A stretch of 64,000 nucleotides of DNA from Blattamonas nauphoetae (taxonomy: Eukaryota > Preaxostyla > Oxymonadida). Below the pieces are notes generated by a model. That model had not been told where the DNA came from and ran no database searches. It worked only from the letters and a program-made list of their open reading frames with translations. Positions 10,801-23,800 of this stretch are shown here, in pieces (the first letter of the stretch is position 1; each line of letters starts with the position of its first letter). The stretch covers positions 124,001 to 188,000 of the forward strand of contig JARBJD010000030.1 of the NCBI GenBank assembly GCA_033064195.1. Reading direction: 5' to 3'. The position numbers and the translations under genes are program-made.

Positions 10801-12041
10801 TCTTCATATTCCATCGTTTCTAATTCATTTCATGAGTTTCAGCGTTCTCTAGAGCAGCCTTTGATAAAAGAACTGCGAAGTAGTGATGAAACTAGGAAAA
10901 TGTCCGAATCGTGGGCCGAAGATCCAGGGTGTGGGTTTATCCGGAGTTGCGGGTTAAATCGAGTACGTTCAAGAAGTCACAAAGAGAAAAGACACACCAC
11001 GCTGAGAATCAAGGTTGTGTATTCATCTCAGCAAACTTGGGATTTGGTGATGTGCAGGGATGAGTTGAAACTGAAAACTTGTCGTGACGGAAGAGATCAT
11101 TGACGGAAAACAATACCTTGATCATTCGTCACATTTCGCACTGAGGGAAAGATGGACCCTCACCACCACTCACGGGTCCTTCTCAGTGATAATACTGGTT
11201 GAAACAAGAAACTGGATATAACTTCCAAGAATCAAACAGATCAATATCGGTCAGAAATACGTTCAATCAATCTTTTTCGACTTTAACCTCATCAAATACA
11301 TTTCGTGAACGTTCGTTTCAATTCTTTTTGAAAATTATGCGATTTACGTCACAATAGACTTCCTTCATCCAAAAATCGTGGGAGGTGAGAACTCGATCCC
11401 ACAAGAAAGTAATGAAAACATCGTTCTCTCATTCTGTAATTTACTCCTCGAGTGATACTCTCGTAAAGTTAAAACAATTTAAAGTTACAGGGATCGAGCA
11501 GGATGAGGTGAATCACGTGTCATGTCGCGAAGAGCATGTCCTTCATTAATTTTGTTTTACAGTTTTCACGTCATTCAGAATTTTTTGGTGTCCAATTTTT
11601 TGTCACAAGGTGTTGAACTCTCTCAATTATCATTGATAGAAAATTAAAAAATATAGTCTCTTTATTCGGAAAAATAAAACCGTTTTACAGCCGGATCAAG
11701 ACGTCGTGTCCGGTAGTATATTTCGAATTCCTCGCTGATAATCGTTATTCATTTCATTGAACCAAAAATAAACTCAGATATGTTACAGATCAGCCTGTCC
11801 GACTTATATACACTCACTTTCCACTTGATTAAACACAGGCTTGGTGTCAGAACGACTGAGTCAAAAAAAGATGTCTCAAGCTCTCAGAAATAGAACAATA
11901 ACCAATGGAAATACCACTGTCGAGCTTTCAAACAGCGATTCATTTTCATTTGTACTTTCTTGATGGTATGCTTTGATTATTATCTTGTCGAAGAAGATGA
12001 CGACTGACGGGTTGTGAAAAATTAGATCTTCACCTGACAGA
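10801..12041. other. Non-coding stretch containing the right inverted-repeat arm
   Basis: No convincing gene lies between the tandem repeat and the MED17-like stop codon. Short frames have no family resemblance. A segment near 10925-10960 (gagttgcgggttaaatcg) is roughly inverted relative to 8353-8390, hinting that inverted homology extends inward from the terminal arms. The stretch beyond 11720 is AT-rich and featureless to me. Confidence 0.5.
11508..11720 (-). repeat. Right 213-bp inverted-repeat arm
   Basis: This is the inverted counterpart of 7637-7849. Its inner 20 bp (11508-11527) match the left inner motif exactly in reverse complement. Its outer 36 bp (11685-11720) match the left outer motif with a few changes. 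The middle of the arm has diverged. Confidence 0.65.
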
Positions 12042-13586
12042 TCATCCTTCGGAGGATTGAAGTTCGTTCATCAGCGCGAATGAGAGGCTCTGTGAGTGAG
12101 GAAACGCACTGAATGGGTAAGGAAGCTGAACATGATTCTGATCCACAAAGAGCGTAGTCGAGGCAGCACTCGATTGGAGGATGATGGGAGCAGACTCGTG
12201 CTCGGGAAGGAAGGGATAGAAGTGAGGGAGAAGAAGAGACTGCGGAGGGGGTAGGTGGGACGAAAGAGAAGTGAACTGCTCGAGTTTGGAGAAGAGGGAA
12301 ACAATCTGTTCGGTCATTGTGGGTGTGCTGGACAGATGGGGAGAGAGTACTGCACGGAGAAGAGTTGCACGGATGATATTGATGAAATGGGGATGTGTCG
12401 GAGAGTTGATGGGGAGACATGGAATGAATGGAAGCGTGGAAAAGGGGAGGATAGCGGTCGATGCTGCTTCGGCTGGATGCGGCTGAATAAGAAGGTATCC
12501 CGGGTTCTTGATGAGGTCCGTTGCTGAGAGGATCATGGATGTGCGAAGGTTTAGAGGGATGTGAACAGCTGAATCGGAGAGGACACGATTTGACGGATCT
12601 TTTTGAAGCTGCGATTGGGGATAATGGGGATGATGAGAAATGGAAAAAGACGATACATTTTGAAGGATTCGCTGTGTCAGGTGATGCAGTTGGATATGTC
12701 TCAATCTTCGACAGATTTCTTCAGCGGGTAAATTGGTTGGGAGCAAGCTTTGGAGACTTGGGTCTGAAGGCACATTGACGGTGAAGGAGATGTGAATAAG
12801 AGAAGAATGGACAAACATGAACCCCCAGCCACTCGATCTTCTTTCAGCCCCCAATTCACTCGAATCCTCCCCCGTTCACTTGTCTTTTGGAGAAGCCAGT
12901 CGGAACGAAGTCTGCTCAGGTCAGAGACAGCTCGACAGTCCTTCTTCCACTCCACAGTCAATTGCTGCGCCTTCTCGAGAAGCATATTGCGACAATTTCT
13001 GAGTGTTTCTGCTTTTTTGAGGAGAGAGAGTTCGGCTGTTTGAAGTTGGTCGGATTTTGACGGCTGACGGTCTTCGACAGCACGTTCTCGGAATGTTCCA
13101 TCTTCAACAAGAGTGAGAAGGTCCTTTGGAAACGACAACTCGGCTGTAATTTGGCTGAAAGAGAATAATGAGGATGAGAGGAGTACACTGTTGGTAGATC
13201 CTTGTTTCGTTCGAGAGCTTCTCAAGTGAATCTTTCTCCAATTGAAATTTCTTGGAATGAAGAGGGTCATTTGTGGAGTTCGTGGAATCGCATTCATCAC
13301 CTTGCTTCACACCTCTTCGGACGATTCGATCGAAGAGACCAATAAATTCATCGTCAGCATTTGGAACTGGGCCAATCACATGCAGTCCATCCTCTGTAAC
13401 GTATTTGAGAGTTCCCTTCCGGACCATCATTGTTTCCTCGAGAAACGGCTGTGAATTTGCAACAGCTAAAAGGTCGATAGGGGAACGATATGTGTCTTCA
13501 AAAATAGGTTGTTTGATGTCTTGAGGTTTGTTCACAAGGTAAGTCTTGACATCCAATGCATCCTCGATAGATACAGAGAAATTCAT
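12042..13586 (-). CDS. MED17: Mediator subunit 17-like protein
   Basis: Three exons on the minus strand give 483 residues: 13586-13189, 13154-12823 and 12763-12042. They are joined across a 34-nt and a 59-nt GT-AG intron, with phases that match. The start MNFSVSIEDALDVKTYLV resembles the MED17 opening (VRISIESA...TYLP). The diagnostic helical core follows: LKKAETLRNCRNMLLEKAQQL, then a segment with LSRLRSDWLLQK that aligns with the conserved LRLRQHWKLRK of MED17 and the following DLSYRSAG region. MED17 is the structural centre of the Mediator head, which couples activators to RNA polymerase II. The protein is shorter than the human subunit (about 650 residues) and its C-terminal half is Ser/Pro-rich and poorly conserved. 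It is divergently transcribed from RPS11 with a shared 188-bp gap. The alternative is another coiled-coil nuclear protein. Confidence 0.58.
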
Positions 13587-13774
13587 TGCAGATGCTTACT
13601 GCGAGCGACCAAGACAAGAGCTTGAACCAGAAATTCGTGAAGAAGAGAAGAAAGGGCTTGAATAGACAAGAAGAATCGATGAATACGAGTGATAAGAAAG
13701 AACAGTTCCTGAAAAATGTGGCTATGGTCTTCTCGGATCAGAAAAAAAATCCCCCTACGACAGATCACCTGATC
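13587..13774. promoter_or_regulatory. Shared divergent promoter gap, MED17-like / RPS11
   Basis: Only 188 bp separate the two start codons, so both promoters must lie here or inside the first exons. A frame in line with the RPS11 first exon continues upstream through this gap. I take it as non-coding because uS17 proteins start close to the chosen ATG. Confidence 0.45.
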
Positions 13775-14527
13775 ATGCAACATCTCGAGCAGGTTTGTAG
13801 ACTTGTACTCTGTTGATTTAGAATGAATAACACGTTTCTGTTCCATATCTATGCAATATCTTCAATACTCTCTCTTCTCTATCGCAACTCAACTCATCTC
13901 TCCTTATCTGCCTCTCCATGAACTATTCCTCATTTTTATCACGCATAGCAAGTTGAAAGAGCTTTCCAAAAGCAAGAGCCAATCTTTGTCGCTTCCAAGC
14001 GTAATCTCGCCAAGAAAGGAGGTAAACTCCCACGTTACTTCCACTCTGTCGGCCTTGGCTTCAAAACTCCAAAAGAAGCCATCGAAGGAACATACGTTGA
14101 CAAGAAATGCCCATTCACTGGAAATGTCAGCATTCGTGGTCATATCATCCGTGGTGTTGTGAAGAGCACATCGATGAAAAGAACCATCATCATTCGCCGT
14201 GACTACCTTCATTATCTCCCAAAATACAGCAGATACGAGAAGAAACACAAGAACATCGCTGTTCACTGCTCACCCTGCTTTGATGTGAAAGTCGGTGATA
14301 TGGTTATCATCGGTCAATGCCGGTATGTTACACCTCCTCATATTCTTGTTGATTCAAAATGACAGTCGCTTTCTGGGTTTATTTCAATGATTTATTCTTC
14401 TACCTATCTCCTCTTATATCTATATTTTTCATTCTCGTCTCTCAGTCCTCTTTCAAAGACAGTCAGATTCAATGTTCTCCGTGTGATTCCACGTGCTCTC
14501 TCAAAGAAACAATTCACTAAATTCTGA
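13775..14527 (+). CDS. RPS11: 40S ribosomal protein S11 (uS17)
   Basis: Three exons give 157 residues: 13775-13792, 13949-14322 and 14446-14527, with introns of 156 and 123 nt. The first exon is only 18 nt (MQHLEQ). The product is a textbook uS17: QVERAFQKQ at the start, then [53 protein letters not shown], the HCSPCF box, and [15 protein letters not shown] near the end, finishing KKQFTKF as in other eukaryotes. uS17 binds 18S rRNA in the small subunit body. The chosen ATG places the N terminus at the length seen in human RPS11; an in-frame ATG at 13586 would add 63 unconserved residues and would overlap the MED17-like start. Confidence in the family is very high. Confidence 0.96.
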
Positions 14528-14874
14528 TTTTAATGCATGAGGAGACATTCAATTCAAGTGCTGCTTTTGATGGGAGTGTTTTGTCTCTCTCGGAAAACGA
14601 GATGTTTCGTCGAGGATGCAATTTGTCTTTGAATGAATTTGGGAGAGCGTAGAAGGCATTAAGGAAATAAACCATTACCGTTGCTGGTCTCTCTGTTGTG
14701 ACCGCTGCTTCTTTGTTTTGATGACTCTGTCTCGATCTCCCCGTAACCAAATTTCGAAGCCTTGGGGACAGTCATCAAAGCAAGTAATGTCTTCTTTGAA
14801 TCATTTATCGATCATAATCCATCTGCTCTATTCATCTTCACGATAACTTTAGAGCGCTTTTCTGGTCTTGGACC
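14528..14874. other. Intergenic gap between RPS11 and the giant USP
   Basis: These 347 bp contain the RPS11 3' flank and the USP promoter. A 77-codon minus-strand frame is present but shows no family resemblance. I see no RNA gene or repeat. Confidence 0.5.
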
Positions 14875-17800
14875 ATGAATCCATCAACATTCCAAAGACT
14901 GGCCAATATTTTTCAATTATTAACGCATAGTGTGCATCATGAATCATGCTGTTCATGCTATTATTCTTAGGTGACTTGCTTCCAATCGTAACAGAATGGA
15001 TATCGCTTTTTGATCTCGTAAGTGACACCCCCATGGAACTCATCGAACAATCGACCTGGCCGAGTTTCCATGGCCAATTTCTACATACTATGAAGCGTCT
15101 TCGAGTTTTTGAGTTTGTTCAGTTTCCTTCATCTGAGTTCCAGAGTACGAAAGGAAATTGAAAGAACGACCTTAACCTCGTTCTACACACGAGCTATTGG
15201 GACAATTTTCCAGCTTTGCACTACACTCCAACCCTCTGATCCCCTTTTTCATCTTCTGTCACTTTTATTTCCCCTTAACCCATTGCACTGTTCAATGACT
15301 CCTTCAGACGACTCAAAATTCGATAACAAGCGCTATTGGAACATCATAGCTCCTTCAGCCAATCAACCTCAATTCTTGCATTCGATAGAGATAGTGGACT
15401 TCGCCTCTCAGATGTCCTTATTTCAAACCCTCACTCAAATTTGCTTGTCACTCAACATTTCCACAACACCCCCCACTGTCGAGTCTCTCAACCTCGTCTA
15501 CCATCTTCTGAAGCCAATTGTCTTTGTTTGTCCTGTTTTTGTTCATTTCTCTTCAAGTCCACCTTCTTCTGCACCAGGCAACTCGTCGCACAATGCCACT
15601 CAATGGTTGAACCTCTGAATCAGTTCCTCTCCTCTCTCAGTCACTTGGACATCGCCCAAGCAGATCCTGTCAAAGTTGCCAAACGCATTTTTCGGCTTTA
15701 CTTTCTCTTTGAGCGGCTTCTGTTTGCCACTCACGACCCAAACGACTCCATTCCCTTCTTTCAGAAGCACATCGTGTACCAAGCACATTCAGTCCTCACT
15801 CGATCCAATGCAGCCCTTCAAATCGCACTCATCCATCTGCTCTACCCAATCTTTCTCTCCATCGCGGATGATTATGCACCGAAACAGCCCTCCGCCACAT
15901 ACCCAGATCCCTTCACTCCGTCGCGACCACTTGAATTGACTGCCGAACTGGCTGCTGGAGTCCACACCATCCCATCGCTTCTTTCGCGCGGGAAGGTTGT
16001 GGACTGCCGAGATTTGTTCCCAGAAACGACACTGTTGGACATCTCTCAAACTCTCCGCCAGTTTGAATACAACCTCTCCCACTCCGACATGCGACACATC
16101 GATATCCAGACACGATCGATGTTCTTCTTCATCCGTGACACCCTGTTTTACTATTTTGCAATCTCAAACACTCCACTTTCGCCGTCATCCCCTCAACCTC
16201 CAGTCCGTCTCCCCAACACCGCAACATTCATTGCAAAGGACACCTTCGACTATGTTCACTTTCAGACCCGACCTTCTCACAATGCCGGAGCCCTGCATCA
16301 ACTATCACAACAGAAAGCCCCACAACAGCCTCGTCCAAAGACAATGTTACCAAAAGCCAACCATCACTCTGCTTCAGTCATCTCTGCTCCACCACAACAA
16401 CCTCCTTTTCAACAACAACAGTCTCTTCAATCACTTCCTCTTCATCAATCCAACCCATCCGGTCAGTTTGTACCAACAATGGCGACACTAGACACCACAC
16501 CATCCAAAATCGTTCGGATGGAAAAAGTAAACATACAACCCCCTTTGAATGCCCCGCCCACACAATCCCATCAGCATCCTCCACCTCCCCCTCCGAGTAA
16601 ACCTCCCCCACCCCCTCCAAATGCATATCAACGTAATCCCAGTCCATCCCAGCTACCTCCCATCCCTCTTCAACCCCCTCCTCCATTGTGTCAACCTCCC
16701 CCTCAAACAAATCAGCCTCCTCCTCATCCTCATCAGCATCCTCCGAACGATGTATTTCAACCGCCTCTGATACGTGACTTCCCTCCAAATCTGAATTCGT
16801 CACTTCTTCCCACTCCTCTGAACAACCTCTCAAGATCCGTCCAAACCGCATCATCTCCTCCGTCGTCAACCCCCCAACACCACCCACAACCAAAAACAAA
16901 AGCACAACCAAAACGAAAGCAGAGAATCACGAGTTACACTCCCGCTAACGGAGTCACAGACAAAAACACGCAGCCCAGCATGCCGCCGCAGCAAAGTCTT
17001 CCAGAAATCGACCACGTCTCACCGCCAATCACAAACCAAGCGGCCTTTGAAAAATGGGTTGAGCAAGTTGTGTTGACGGATTCGGAGCGAATTTCGGACA
17101 ATGCAGCAGCTTTGGTGAAAGAGACTTTCAGCGGACAGAACGGAGACGAACTTCTTCGAGCGATTTATGACAAACATATGACTGTCCTCTCATCCCGATC
17201 CATCCTCACATCCACTGATTTCTTTCGGGTTCAGGCGCCACGATACCCACGGCACCTGTCGAATGAAGAGAAATGGAATCGGTTCTCCCTCTCTTTCTGG
17301 ACGTTGTTCGACGCAATGAATCGTGTAAGTCCTTTCCTGAACGAGGAAGGTGTTATTCATCTCATCCTGGGCCAGCCGTTCACCATGTCTTGTCTGGCTC
17401 ATTCGGAGACGGCCTCTCTGGAATTCACGGACTTCGTTGAATTGATCTGGTCGAATGTCGTTCTCGTCAGAATATTCACCTTTCTGGATCATCTTCATAA
17501 CACCGACTCACAAAAGTTCAGCGACTTCGTGTCTCGAATTATCGTTGGCCTCGAAGGTCAGATGAAACAAGTTCAAGAGACAACAAAACCCCCAAGCACC
17601 CCTCTTCCATCAGAAGACGAATTGCTGTTGGTCAACATCGCCGCTTTTTTGACGATGCTCTTTGAGAATAAACTCGTCCAACCGATTTCACTGAAGCCCA
17701 CAAAATTCAACAAGATGTACCAACCGAAGTCTCAGCAAGAGGATCGCCTGACTGAATGGGAGCTCAATCGTGAAGAGTACATCCGAGAGGAAAGGAAAAG

Positions 17801-20800
17801 GCTTGACGATGAGAAAGCACAACGCGGACTGTCGCAGTATTGGTACAAGTTTGTCTCTGGGAAACAAGAAGAGACACAATACGTCAAAATCAATAATCTA
17901 TTCACGTATCAAGATCTCAGAAAAGCCCTTGCCAAAAGACATACAGATAACAATACTGCTGTTGTGCACCTGAAGTCTTTTGGAGAGGATAAGACGACAT
18001 CCACAGATCTCGTTGCTGATCTCGGGTTTAACAAAGACGATGCATTTTATTTGAAAGTATCTGTGCACCGTGGCAATCCAATCCCAATTGTGGAAACACC
18101 AATCTCCCTTCCGGATCATCTCAAAGATCCTCCACAGCAACAGTTACTTCACAAACCACTTCTTCCACAACTCCCAAATACACTGTCTTTCTCTGACTCG
18201 TCCGATAGCTTGTCTCGACTGGTGTCATCCTTCAACAGCTCCTGCTATCTTTCTTCTGTCATACTTTCATCAGTTACGGCACTCATCACCTCCCTCAAAT
18301 TCTCATCCAAGTTGCACAATGATCTGTCTCACCCTGCAATGATTCCTTGGAACGTGGTGATGTCATCTGTTGAGCTCCCTTCAGTCTTGAATGTGCTGGA
18401 GCGAGTCGTCGAGACGTCCAAAAGAGGACAGACGACAGAAAACGAAACGTGGATTTCCGAATTTCTTCGTGCGGGAGGTTTGAAGGGTCTCTTCTGGTGG
18501 TTTCTTCTCCAAGTGAAGCACATCTCGACATCCCCTCCAAGTTCACCCGTCTCAACAACTCTGGTCGCACGTGCTTTGAAGATTCTTCAGTTCATGTTCG
18601 AAAAGGGACAATTACTCACAACAGTTGGTTCTCAATCAGCCGACCACATCGAAACAGTGTTTCCAGAAATCCCATCACTGAACCGAAATGAAAAAGAGGA
18701 ACCGAGCAAACTGGTGTTCCATCTTGCTGTCCTCACTATTTCTCTCCGTCAACTTCATCTCCTCATCCCATTCTCTTCGTTCATTGATTTTGAAAAGTCT
18801 AGCCAGGATCGCATCTTTCTCCACACATCAACTCACCAAACGCCAAAACCAGGAAACTCTGTGGACCTCTTCGAACATCTTTCCTCGTCTCTTCAGACAC
18901 CCGCTTCAGATGGGCTCAGTGTGAATCTATTGGATCATCACAACACTGTCCAAGACTCCATTCAAAACCACCATTTTGATCAAAGCCTCGTCGACATGAT
19001 ACGGCAATGGAATGTTGGCCGGAGAATCAAGCCAGATGAAACCGATCATTCTCTTTCCCAAGCTGTCATGTCAGTCCTTGTGAATCCTCATTCTCCAAAC
19101 GAACATGTTTTATCAGTTCTGTTCCATGCCCTCCCATCCCCAGAACTTTTGGGTGCCATTCTCCCGGGAGTGATCATATCTTCTTCCAACTTATCGACAC
19201 ACGCACCATCACTCTTGACCGACTTCATTACAGATTCCTCCCTTCACCCTCTCATGAAGGAACAATGCATGAGACTTCTCCTTCACATCCTCTTTGTTCC
19301 GACTGAGGGGTTTCGGCTGGATGTGGACACACTCACAGAACTCATAAGTCGTCTTGTCGCCATCCTCACCGATCATTCTGAAGGCACGTCCGTCCACGAC
19401 CAACTTGCTCTTCTCGCATCATCGATTCTCATTGCATCTTCGCACAAGCCACTCCAGTGCCGGTTCGAACAGGAACTTGTCTCGTCGTCGTACACACCAA
19501 TCGTCGGCTTGCTCCACTGTCTCCTCCATCGCAACGCCGGACGCAATTCACCAATCCTCAGCAGAATCCAAGTGTCCGGGAAGCCTTTGGCGGAATATCT
19601 CTTCACAACCTTCATTAGCCCCAAGTTCTATCTTCATGAGACAGATCATGCTCGAAGTGACATCCACATTGTTCGGAGACACACCAGAACACAGTTGTTT
19701 GATGTGATCACTGCTCTCATCACTGACGACACAGACACAAGTACCCTCTGGGATAATCTAGCCGAGTGTGAACGAAGCCATCTCGAAACACTGATCCCAT
19801 TCGCTCGGTCTCTCGAGAATTCGGGAAAGCAGTCTCTCTCACGTGGTCTTCAGAAAGGATTGACAAATCCTCGAAATGCTTGCTTCATGAATTCCGTGAT
19901 TATACAGCTCTTCCATCACCAGCAGTTCAGAAACACAATTTTATCCTTCTCACCCCCCTTCACCGCATCGGACCAATTGGAGAAGGAAGATCTTTCAGAA
20001 ACTGTTCCGAGAAACACCTTCGTCGCTCTTCGTCGACTCTTCACTGAGCTCGCCTGGAACGATCCTGCTGTCTCGACCACAGTCGAAGAACTGACAAAGT
20101 ACATCTCAGCACCTGACGGATCGTCGTTCAGTGTCCACAAACAGGACGATGCCAGTGATTTCTTCCAAGCATTTGGGAGCATCGATCAGTATCTTGAGAA
20201 CACGGGAAATCAGCCATTTTTCCAGAAACTCTTTTGTATCAGCACGGTCTCTCACATCATCTGCCCAAATGGGGATTTTTCACACGAACCTGAAGAGTCG
20301 TACGTCGTCCGATTGCCAGTGGCTGCTCATTCCAGACTCATCGATTGTCTCGCTGAGAAGGCACTCGGTCAAGAACAGAAGGGTTTATCGTTTTGTGTGA
20401 AGTGTCGTCAGAACTTCCCATCACTCCATCAAGCCGTCACCTTCTCTAACACATCGAACACGCTTGTGCTGTATGTTGTTCGAAACGTTGTCGGGTCACA
20501 ATATTCGTTGAACTGGGACCGAGTCGACATTCCATTTGACGGACTGGACATCACTCCTTTCACTGAAGAAAATCGACAACACAGACGGAAGGAAAGGAAT
20601 GGCGAAGCCGATCGCTTCAAGAAGATCGAGTCTCTTTCTGGGCAGATGAAAATGGATGCAATTCACGAGGCGATCCGTGTTCATCCGTCCATCACAAAAG
20701 AAGAATGGACGAGGAACTTGTTTGATCTTGCTGGCTTTGTGACATTTCTTGGCCATCCGGATCAAGGCGGACATTACAGGTCGTATGTTCGAGGGACTGG

Positions 20801-23800
20801 TGAGACACGACGACCAGAACACAGAGAAGGCGGAGGATGGCTCAGATTTGATGACGACAAGGTCACCGAAGTGAGCTTTGATGAAGCAAAGACAGCTGCT
20901 GAGGGTTGTGGAAAGGATGGATGCGAATACGGCTTCCTTCTTTTCTTCCAACGGCGCTTTCCGGAACAGACTTGGGCTGGGACGACCGGACAGGTGCAGA
21001 AGACGTTTTATCGTCCACAGAATGAGCGGAAGAATGCGTTTCCACACTTCGAAATGGGAGACGTACTTGAAGAGCAGGATGAATTAGCTCTTCTTCGGGA
21101 CACACCGATCGTTCAATTCGAAGTTGTCAACTCGGCCAAAAGAACTATCGCTATTCCATCGGAGATCCAACAGGTGTATGACCGGATCGAAGCTCTGAAG
21201 AAAGAGATCGAAGAATCGTACGCACTCCCTTCTGATCGGTTGGGGAAAGAGAGACCTCTCGAGCGGAGTCTCTTCAACAAAGAAATGGAGGACCCTCTTT
21301 ATTCCGAGTTCTTGGAGAGAATTCTTCCAAAGGCAATCCAAACCGAATCCGTCATTGGTCTCACATTTGCTCAACATTTCTTCCACACAACCCTCCGAAC
21401 TTCTCCTCCTGGAGAAAACCTCGACAGACAGAAACGAATTGTCAAATCAGCTCTGTCGAACTTTACAGCCTCTCAACAGCTGATCGAATGTCTGACGCAA
21501 CAGATGAATGACTATTTGACATGGCTGAAGCAAGACACAGACCAGAAGGCCTCTCGAGAAGCCATGCGAAATCAGATTCAAACCGAAAACGCTTTGATTG
21601 TCTCTCTTCGTGACGGAATGAAGACGACCCCTCAACAAGTTCCTCATCCACAGCCAAAGACTCAGAACAGGTTCGGGTCGAAGCTGCTCTCTGCAGAGAC
21701 GAAGAAGAAGCAGACTGAAATGGACGAACAGATTCAGCCTGTTTCTGTTCCCGCTGAAAAGTCCAGAAACATCTTCGAAGAATTCTCGACGTCACTCGTT
21801 GTGTCTTTCCTCTTTCACTGTGCTGACGAGCGACAGAACATCTTCTTTGAGTGCGTCAAACATGCACTGAACACATTTACTTCTCGTGGAGATGGAGAAG
21901 ATAACTTGTCACAGCTCACACAGTTTTACTCGTCGTTCATGGATGTTATTGCTTCTGGAATCACTTCATTCTTCATCTCTCAAACATCAAAGCCCTCACC
22001 AAACTTAAAACATAAGTCATTTCAAGTTGCTCTCTCACTCTTTCGGATGCACGAACTTAGAAACAACTGCTCTCCACAGACTCTGCACATCTTGGCTCGT
22101 GCTCATTCGCAGATTGGTCTCATTCCGCGCCTCATTGACCTCCTTCTCTCTCCTGATTCGCCGCTCCGAGTTTTGAACAAGTCGCCTCTCTCTCCTCTTC
22201 CTCCTGTCGTGTTGTTCAATCGAGGACCGTCGTCTTCTCTCCACAAGTTCGTTTTCCCTTCAGAACAGAAAGCACTGTTGACTATTGATCCCGAACAACT
22301 CCGAGCCTTAGGTGTGACGGTAACTGATCACCATTCTGAAATGATCACTGCTGTTTTTGAGATATTGACAGATTCAATCGTGACATCTCCGCTCTCTCCT
22401 TTTGAACCTGCCCAAAATGATTTGAAAATCCCAACTTTGGATAAGATGCTGAAGGGCATCCCTTTCTCGAACTGGCTTCAATCTGAACTTCTTCGCCAAC
22501 CGAAGGCACGATACCAAACATACGCCCTTCTCGCTCTGTGTTCTCCATCACCCACGTTCACTGAACTTAGCCCAACAGTGTTTTTCGATGCTCTCTCCAC
22601 TCTCGTCTGCTCGGAAAAAGCAGACCGCGAACAGCAGGTTCTCATGCTCCACCTCATCGATGTACTGGAAATAGCGAGTCAGCCGCATGATCCTCCGGAT
22701 TCTCACCATCCCGGAGCGTTGACCGCGTTTTCGTCAATCATCCGCACTTCGTCTGGATGTGCCACTCTCGAGCGTACACTTCTCCAAGCCATTTCTGTCC
22801 TTCCCACAATCCAACAATTCTGCTTCGAACCGTCTGTTCTGAACTATCTCATCGGCGCCCTGATTGATCCCAAAGCAGCCCGTCATGCCACATCAATCTT
22901 CCTCACGCTTCTTCACTCTGAACCAGAGCTCAATCCAAATAGACAAGGACATCTCAATGATCCATCTAGTTTCTACGACACTGTCATTCCCATCGAATGC
23001 CAGGAACGATTTGACGAGATGCTCAAGCAATCGCCCCGTGTCATTCCTCCATCCACAACACAAAGCGACTTGGTGAATCTGTCGCTCCCGTTTGTGTTCA
23101 CCCATCTTCCCCCATCAACACAGAATCACTCAGAGCAACTCAATGAACGGTCGGTCAAATTCATCTCGTCTGTGTTTGAGTATTTGAAGACGGAGTCTGG
23201 GTACGAATCGTCAAAGATGGAATTGGCCACGGAGAAACTACACTTTTCTGGATTGGTCTCATTTGTCGCTTCACTTGTGTGCTCGTCCAGAAACAGCCAA
23301 GAAACCATCAAAAATCTCGACGTGCACTCTTCACTACTTTCAGATCTTCTCATCTCATTTGGATTAGAAGAAGAACATGAGGACAATGAGCAGAGAGTGT
23401 CAATTCTGGAACACAATTTGTCCATCCTTCTTCTCTTCTTGCATCTCTCCAAATCTGCTGATTGTCCTGAGGTTCCCATCAGATCAGTGATGCGTCTTCT
23501 CCCTCCGACTCAAATATTGAAAGTACTCCACACAGCCAAAAGGACAAGCTCGAAAGGAGACACTCTTGAGTTGTACATCTCTGTCATTCTCTCCCTCCTC
23601 CTTGTCCACCTCCAACACAACCCGCTGGATTTCGTGACGATCTTTCCAGAGCATGAACCTCTCGAAGAGGATGATACAACCGACCAAAATCACAATGACT
23701 CTCAACGGGGCTTTGCCATCACTCTCCTCGATTGTCTCTCTGAGCTCAATCTGTCCCCTTCTCAGAGTCGATGTTGGTCGCTCTTTGTTCTCCTTCAAAC

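Larger units (their letters stand above)
7637..11720. mobile_element. 4.1-kb element bounded by 213-bp inverted repeats, DNA-transposon-like
   Basis: Two arms of equal length, 7637-7849 and 11508-11720, are inverted copies of each other. Each arm is conserved at its two ends and diverged in its middle. The outer 36 bp read tatactgcccgacacgac in the left arm against tatactaccggacacgac in the right. The inner 20 bp are identical in both arms. The outermost bases are TATA on each side, so a TA target duplication as in Tc1/mariner elements is possible, but a palindromic TATA cannot prove it. The interior holds an unrecognised multi-exon gene and a 28-bp tandem repeat. I see no DDE transposase. 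It could be an old non-autonomous transposon that captured a gene, or a pair of insertions flanking a host gene. Confidence 0.5.

Noticed and set aside
10205-10807. 200-codon minus-strand frame rich in Ser and Arg
   Set aside because: Half of it is the translation of the 28-bp tandem repeat and the rest is antisense to a better coding frame.
13586-13774. In-frame extension of RPS11 to an ATG at 13586
   Set aside because: The added residues are not conserved in uS17 and would overlap the start of the MED17-like gene.
15336-15557. Start of the giant USP at 15336
   Set aside because: The residues encoded from there to 15557 are out-of-frame translation; the other frame reads well and joins through a 32-nt intron.
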